A stretch of DNA of 64,000 bases from Closterium sp. Naga37s-1 (Eukaryota > Streptophyta > Zygnematophyceae > Desmidiales > Closteriaceae): positions 941,001 to 1,005,000 of the forward strand of contig CANJKZ010001148.1 in NCBI GenBank assembly GCA_947471745.1. Direction: 5' to 3'. This document shows, in pieces, positions 57,691 to 64,000 of the stretch. Position 1 is the stretch's first letter, and every line of letters begins with the position of its first letter. Position numbers and translations under genes: made by a program. The notes beneath the pieces were generated by a model that was given only the letters and a program-made list of their open reading frames with translations, did no database searches and was not told the DNA's origin.

Positions 57691-58662
57691 ACACCTCTGC
57701 TGTGCCTAAGGTCAAGGCTTTCCGCCACCCGTTTTTGTTTACACTGCCCGTTCTAAATCGTGTTGTCGAAACAGAAGCCCATGCGTTTTGTCGCTACTCT
57801 TAGGCAACAAGGCTCTGCTACTGTTTTGAGACCTCAACAGCAGTTGAGCGACTCGGTGGCTATTGTCTGCCTACGAGGAACGTTCTTCCATCCTAGACCT
57901 TGGCTAGTAACGTTCACGGACTGGCCTAATGTGTTTGATTCTCGAAGACGCCAAATAGGAACAATGTGTAACCGTCCAAGTGTTGCCTAAACCTGGTGAA
58001 CGTGACGATCTATGATCGTCCTAGCCTCTTATCAAGTAGGTAGAGATCGCCAGAAATTTGTGTGCTAGGTGACGCATGTCGAGTGCGTTTTTTAGGTTTT
58101 TGAGTCCGTATATCAGTTGGCTAGGCTGGGTGCTGCACTTGTTAGACCTGCGTGGTGTGATCGCCAAGGAACAAGGGGCCAGGTTTGTTTGTCGTTTGTG
58201 CCTTTTCAAAATTCCTGAAGTAGAATATCGTAAAATGCGAAACACTGAAGCTCTCTCACTTTCGCCACCTGTTTCAGGCGAACTCTGCTCTCGTCACCCT
58301 TCGCCCAACCAGTTTCAGGTTCAGTATTCTTGAAGCCTACAACATTCTAGACTCGTGGTTTAAGTTTCATATCTCAACAACCCAAAACCCTAGGCACAAA
58401 AAAAGGACTAAATTTAGGCACGTTGCTAACTGCTACACATTAATTTGAATGGCTCTGTAGCCTATATTCATCAGAACACTACTCAGACCAGCAATACATT
58501 CACTACTTAGACCAGCAATATATTGTATTGTATACCCTGGCCATATAGACTACCTAGAGCATTCGCTAGACACAAGGAATGAGTTTTATGCAGGCTCCAA
58601 TTTCTCTAAAACAACAACGCAACATCCAGACGCACGCATCTCCACATGCATAGGCATGTTAC
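57691..58662. other. Low-copy DNA without a recognised gene
   Basis: Mixed composition with short frames only. The longest, on the + strand at 57760-57990, has no recognisable motif. Nothing else identifiable is seen. Confidence 0.4.
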
Positions 58663-58770
58663 TGTCAAGAACGGAATGATGATTTGACTAAGGTTGGTTG
58701 GGGTACATAAACCTAGCCCTAGCTGTTGTACCCCATATGACACACATCACTAAGACTATAACATTTGACA
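58663..58770 (-). repeat. 3' LTR of H
   Basis: 108 bp, the shortest here, between TGTCAAGAACG and CATTTGACA on the + strand, with CACCCCCATAGCC (polypurine tract) following. The hairpin arms are GGGGTACA (58700-58707) and TGTACCCC (58727-58734). Confidence 0.83.
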
Positions 58771-58970
58771 CACCCCCATAGCCTAAGTGAGGGGTGTCAA
58801 GCAAAACCAACAACGTACGGTCACAAGACCAGTCACAAAGCAACAAAGCTCAGGGTGGATCACAATGTCACCACACACTCTGAGCACAAGCAAAAGAGCC
58901 ACAAGGCCAGTTCAAGAGTTCACAGAGGAATATATAAAGCGTACAAACAAAGCAAGCAGAGAACTCAAGA

Positions 58971-61900
58971 CTACGCAAGGCAAGAACATGTGTCAACGAG
59001 ACCTAACTGCACACAACACCTCTGGTGGTCACAAGGCGGAAGGGCCTTGGTGAAGATGTCTGTTGTGTTGGCCTCGGACTCCACAAAGTCGAAGCGAGCC
59101 TGTCCACACCTCGGCAACTCTTGTAGAATAAAGTACCTGACATTGATGTGCTTCACTCTGCTCTCCAGTCACGGCTCTCGACAGAGGAGAATCGACGCCT
59201 TGTTGTCAGTGAACAAGGTCGGTGCAGAGCTCGGCCGCTCACCAAGGTCGGTGAGCAAGAAAGTCAACCAACGCAGCACCTGTGCAGCCATGGCTCCAGC
59301 GTAGATCTCAGCCTCAGCGGTAGAGGTCGAGACCGAGGAGGAACGCGTGGACCTCCACGAAACAGCTCCAGAGCCCAGGCTGAAGAAGTACCCCTGAGTA
59401 GACCTGTGAGTCTCGGCGTCGTCAGCGTAAGAAGAGTCACAGTGTCCAGTAAGTACGACAGACTGTCTCCCTCCAAGAACCAGCCCCATGCCTGATGTCG
59501 TCGCTAGGTACTTCGCCACCCTCACAGCAGCTGTCCAGTGAAGTGGACGATGTCTCCCTGGCGCAACAAAGCGAGCAAAGATGCTGAGAGGGAAGGCGAG
59601 GTCCGGGCGAGTACAAGTCATCAGGTACATGAGGCAGCCCACAAGCTCTGCGTAAGGACCACTAGGCTCAAACGGCTCGTCATGAAAGGGTCCAGTGAGT
59701 CTGTGGTCAACAGCAAGAGGTGTGCGATGTAGTGTGGAGTGCTAAAGCTCGAACCGCTGAAGGACCTGCTGCACCATGTGTGACTGTGAGAGTGTAATGG
59801 TGCGAGCGGCTCTGTCCCTGGTGATCTGCAGGCCAAGGTAGTGGTGCAGCTCACCAAGGTCAGTGCACGTGTGTCTCTTCTGCAGTTCGCACTTCACGTC
59901 AGCCAAAGCAACCTTGTTCAGCAGTGGCGAAAACCAGGTCGTCAACGTAGACCAGTACAAAGAACGGTGTGGAGCCACAACGAACAAACAACGACGGGTC
60001 GGCAGAAGATGGCTGGAAACCGAGGTCAGACAGGGTAGAACGAAGGGTGTCGTGCCACTCACGAGGAGCCTGGCGGAGACCGTAGAGCGGTCGCCTCAGC
60101 CTCCACTAGGTCCCAGGAGGGAAAGTGCCAGTGAATGCAGAGGGACGACGCAACCAGACCTCCTCGTGTAGGCTACCCTGAAGGAAGGCAGTGGAGAAGT
60201 CGAGAGAGTGTGGCTCGTAGTCTCTATGTTCTGCTACGTGCAGTAACACCCGAAGAGTGGTCATCTTCGGGGTAGGCACGAAGGTCTGAAAGAAGTCAAC
60301 TCCCTCGCGCTGAATGAAACCTCTAGCCACATAGAGCGCCTTGAAGACCGGAGGAGATCCCGGTGGCCGCTTCACCCTGAAGATCCACATGCCATCGACT
60401 ACGTTCGCCCCAGGGGGGGAAACCTCGTCGCATAGGTGCCTGTGGATCTGTAGGAGGCCATCTCTGAGTCCATGGCAGCTCTCCACTGAGAGGCCCAAGG
60501 CCCTGACACTGCCTCAGCGTAAGTGCGAGGAGTAGGTATGTCAAGGGCGTCGGGGTCTCCCTCAAGGGCGAGCAGCATGGCATAGAGATGAGGGGAAGCG
60601 GCTACCAGGAACTCTAGCTCAAACTGCCTATTCTCTAAGGCGTCACAGCCAAGGGCAGACTCACCCCCGACGGCCAGAGGACTGGTAGGAGGAGCAGCCA
60701 CAAGACTAGTGGCGTAGTCAAGGTGGCGACTAGAGGCAAACTCAAAGACTGCGGCAGTAAGAGTGGAGACAGGGGACAGAGAAGCACGGGGGTCGGTAAC
60801 AAGAGAGGCGAGAAAACGAGAGAGAACAGGACGGAATGCGCGATAATAGTCAGTGACTGGAGTAGAGAGGGAAGCAGTGAGGGCTGACTCAGGGGGAGAA
60901 GGAAGCATAGACGGCGACGAACGAGGCGGACTAGGACGGAACAGGACAGTACGAAGTTCAGTGAGAGGGACAGGGGACGAGGGACGAGCACGAGGAGAAC
61001 GGGAAGTCCAAGCGTGAGAAAGAGGAGGGGACAACGGAGGCTGAGAACGGGGGAAAACAGCCGGGGCGGAGTCAGGAGGAGGAAACGTGGGACCATAGAT
61101 AGGGAGAGAGGGGGAGGGGGGAGGAGAAGAAGAGGGGAGACCGAGGGTCCGAAGACCAGAGATAGGAGGCGGAGGTGGCGGCTGCTGCTGCTCCTGCTGC
61201 GGCGGCTGCCGCTGCGGCTGCTCCTGCTGCGGCTGCTGCTGCTGCTGCTGCTGCAGCTGCTCCTGCTGCGGCGGCGGCTGCTGCTGCGGCTGCTGCTGCA
61301 GATGCTGCGCCTGCTGCTGCTGCTGCCGCTCCTCTAGCTGCTGTAGGTCCAGCTGCTGCCGCTCCAACTCTCTCTCCTCTCGCTCCAACTCCAGCTGCTC
61401 CTCACGTGCACGGCAAACACGGGCCTGGTGCCGGGTCCGGTAGGGGTGGGGGGGAGGAGTAGTGTCCGGGGCGGTGGTAGCCCCAGGACCGCCCTCCAAA
61501 GCACCAGTCGCACCACCCCCAGAGTCAGCACCACCAGCAGTAACGCGGCCAATCCCAGACTCTCCAGTTCCCGCAGTGGGTGCACCCGCACCCTCAGTCG
61601 TAGCACCCCCAGGGACAGCTCGACTAACACCAGCTCCCCGAGGACTAGAGGCTCCTGCGAACACGGGCTCAGCCTCAACTCCAGCACCCCCAAAACCAGG
61701 ACCTCGCACAGGTACGCTCTCAGCTCCAACTCCAACTCCTCTAGAGCTAGCACCTCCAGGGTCCTCGCCACGAACACCGGCTCCCGCAGGGTTTGCAGTA
61801 GGCTGTGAGGAGGACTGCAGGGAAGGAGGCTGCACCTGAGGGGCTACCGAGGGGGGAGGGGTAGCGTGGGACACACCTGACGGGGCTGGACCAGGGGGGG

Positions 61901-64000
61901 GAGGCTGTAGCGGGGGAGCAGGAGGGGGAGCTGAAGTCAAGAAGAGAGGGGGACGGGGAACCGGGAGACCTCGACAGTGCTACCAGACGTAGTAGGGGAC
62001 GGCTCGTCGAAACGGACGTCACCGGAGTCAAAGAACCGGTGAAGGGGAGGGTGGTAAAAGGTGAAGTCAGAGGAGTCCTCTAGGAAACCAAGGAAGACAT
62101 AGGGAATGGCGCGAGGCGAGATCTTGTCCGCGGAGGTGTCGCGAACAAGTGCCAAGCAACCCCAGACACGAAAACGCGACCCAACACCAGGGGACCCGGT
62201 CCAAAGACTGGTCGGTGAAACCTTTGGCCGAGAGACACGGGGCCAGAGGTTCAGCTGGTGAGCGGCGTACCGAACCGCGTAGGGCCACAGAAAATGGGGC
62301 GCACGGACGTGGATCATGGAGGTGCGTGCAATCTCCATCACCAAGCCTATGCAGCGCTCAGCAACCCCATTCTGCTGTGGGGACTCTGGAAGCGTCCAGG
62401 ACTGACGAATGCCCTGCTCGCAACAGAATCCAACGACCACCAGAAAGAAACTCTCTCGCTCAGAGCCAGGGCGAGCGGCGGGGGCCCAGACGTCCAAGTG
62501 GAGAGTCTCGAAGGGCTCGGTTGCCAGACAAAGGGAGGAGGAGTGAGGGGTGGCACGCAGCCGACCCTTGACGCAGGGACCGCAAGGTGGTGCAAGCGAA
62601 GGCGGCAGCGACGGAAAGACTCGCGGGAGGCCTAAGATAAGACGCTGACTAGACATAGCGCGCAGGCGAGGAATGGACGGGTGCCCCAAGCGGTGGTGCC
62701 ACAGAACGGTGGGGTGAGCAAGCGACCGGCAGGAGCAAGATGCAGCAACTGGACCAGACACGGGAACCTGACCAGACACAGCTACCTGGTGAGACAGGGG
62801 AACCTGACGGGGGGCAGTGACAGTGGTTGGGGGCAGTAGCTACTGCTGTTGCTGCTGCTGCCCTCGGGGGCCATTGTGAAGTGTGTAGAGACCAGAGCCC
62901 GGCTCAGCGGTAAAAGAAGCCAGAGGCGCGTTCGTGTCCCCGTCGACACAAACCGCAGTCTCGCCAGAAGGCTCAATCCACACACCCACGTGACTACTCA
63001 CGAGCGGCCTCACACCCACCAAGTTCCTGGAGAACGAGGGGACGTCGAAGCCCATCAGGAAACCCGAGGGAACTGCTGGGCACGGGAGCGTAGTAGTGTA
63101 ACGAGCAATGACTGGTCCCGAAGTGGGATCAGCTAGTGCTACAGAGACCAGCGCAGGAAGCGGAGTAAGCGTCGTGTGGTCGCGGAAGAAGCAGTGCGAA
63201 GCTCCGGAGTCCAGAGTGAAAGACAGCGAAGTGTCCTCCGGAGCAGGTCCTAGACTAGTGTCTACACAAGTACCTACGCTAGCAACAGGCACCTCAGCAA
63301 CACTAGCACCTAAGCTAACAACACTCGAGTAAACAGGGTCAGAAGCACTAGAGTCAACAACAGCATACATAGCATGAGGAGTTCCTAAGAGATCCAGCAA
63401 CTGAGAAGCCGACATGCCCCACAGAGAGGGGCCGTACGTCTCAACAAGGGGAAGCCAGTCAGGGGCAGGGCCGCCAACGCCGTAGGCCGCATGAAGTGTG
63501 TCAGTGAGCTGAGCAAAGCACTGACCCGGTGGGTGGGTGCGGCCACAGGGGAGGCCTCGGCGAGCACCTGTCTGAACGAGATAGGTGCAGGGAGGGTGGA
63601 CGGCACCACGTGACGGCTGACGCGGTCCTGACCCCTGCCCCGGAGTCTGCTGCTGCCGCTGCTGCTGCTGTGGCTGCTGCGAGAGGAGAGGCTGCTGCTG
63701 CTGCTGCCGCTGAGTCAGGTACCAAGCCGCCACTCCAACACCTGCAGCTGGTGGAACAGCAGGTGCCTGACGAACCCGAGCGTCACCTCCACCAGCTGCA
63801 GCAGGGGAGTCACTAGCCGCTGCACGAGTGGCTCCTCCAACCTCTGTACTCCCGCCACCACCGCTCGCCACGCCACCTCCGCCGCCTCCGCCCGCACCCT
63901 GACCGCCCCTCCTGCCACTCCTACCCCTAGACCGCGAAGAAGTCGTAACAGCAGCTGCGGTCACGTCAGTAGCGGCATTGGCGAGGGAGGCAGTAAAGGT
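58971..64000 (-). pseudogene. H Gag-Pol, partial, integrase core deleted
   Basis: From the window edge the Gag is Gly-rich, then Gln-rich, then has a CX13CX3HX4C zinc knuckle (about 63512-63590). Protease has LDSGAS near 63210. A TAG follows a Gln run at about 62840, and the frame continues in phase through the HHCC region. In integrase, LHLDVW is followed by a jump to GFCCEQGI: roughly 80 residues with the second catalytic Asp are missing, while NGVAE is kept. A frameshift near 61940 leads to a linker with CAG runs. The reverse transcriptase YVDD coding (near 59955) is split by frameshifts. RNase H ends at 58971. Confidence 0.85.

Larger units (their letters stand above)
58663..64000 (-). 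mobile_element. H: copia element running off the right edge
   Basis: A 3' LTR (58663-58770), polypurine tract, pol and part of gag are present on the - strand. The 5' LTR and Gag start lie beyond the window. Confidence 0.88.

Noticed and set aside
56697..57803. Several overlapping 60-150 codon frames
   Set aside because: They are made of the CTTCCCGTCCGCGCC minisatellite and show no motif.

Overview
Twelve retroelements or retroelement fragments plus one hairpin (foldback) DNA element account for nearly the whole window. I found no intact host gene. GC-rich coding DNA, homopolymer G/C runs, Ty1/copia polyproteins with glycine-rich Gag regions, and primer-binding sites beginning TGGTAT (initiator-Met tRNA type) point to a plant-lineage eukaryote. 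A GC-rich streptophyte green alga such as Closterium is my best guess, but nothing here proves the species.

Labels used below. Region 1-8627 is a foldback element whose arms are reverse complements. It is split by Cop1 (251-7634, + strand, LTRs identical, TSD AATAG), the best-preserved element here, and by a 345-bp SMART/TRIM-like mini-retroelement (8049-8393, - strand, TSD GGGGC). After an uncoded stretch comes Cop2 (9267 to about 15780, - strand), 5'-truncated and catalytically dead. It abuts a truncated unknown gene X (15790-16473). K (18465-24776, + strand, TSD TGCGC) has LTRs of its own but carries a circularly permuted piece of a copia element (Kc) in antisense.

From 24931 to 47134 there is a four-deep nest. 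D (+) is split by A (-, 26379-46228, TSD TCTCG); A is split by B (-, 33083-46008, TSD GGGTG); B is split by C (-, 36034-43123, TSD CGGGC). LTR divergence falls in the order A, B, C, as nesting requires. E (+, 47135-49896) follows and is cut off in integrase. G (-, about 50341-53228) and F (+, 53229-55734) belong to less GC-rich copia lineages. A 92-bp satellite (55763-56574), 15-bp minisatellites (56800-57690) and low-copy DNA precede H (-, 58663 to the window end).

The coding parts are all gag-pol: capsid, zinc knuckle, aspartic protease, integrase, reverse transcriptase and RNase H. In a working element these package, copy and integrate the element's RNA. Cop1 is near-intact; every other copy is broken by stops, frameshifts, deletions or catalytic substitutions. 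Recurrent novelties are a CX13C-type zinc knuckle, a repeated SPQ-LREW peptide module, capsid-less Gag regions, a covarying LTR hairpin, and long GC-rich minisatellite leaders.
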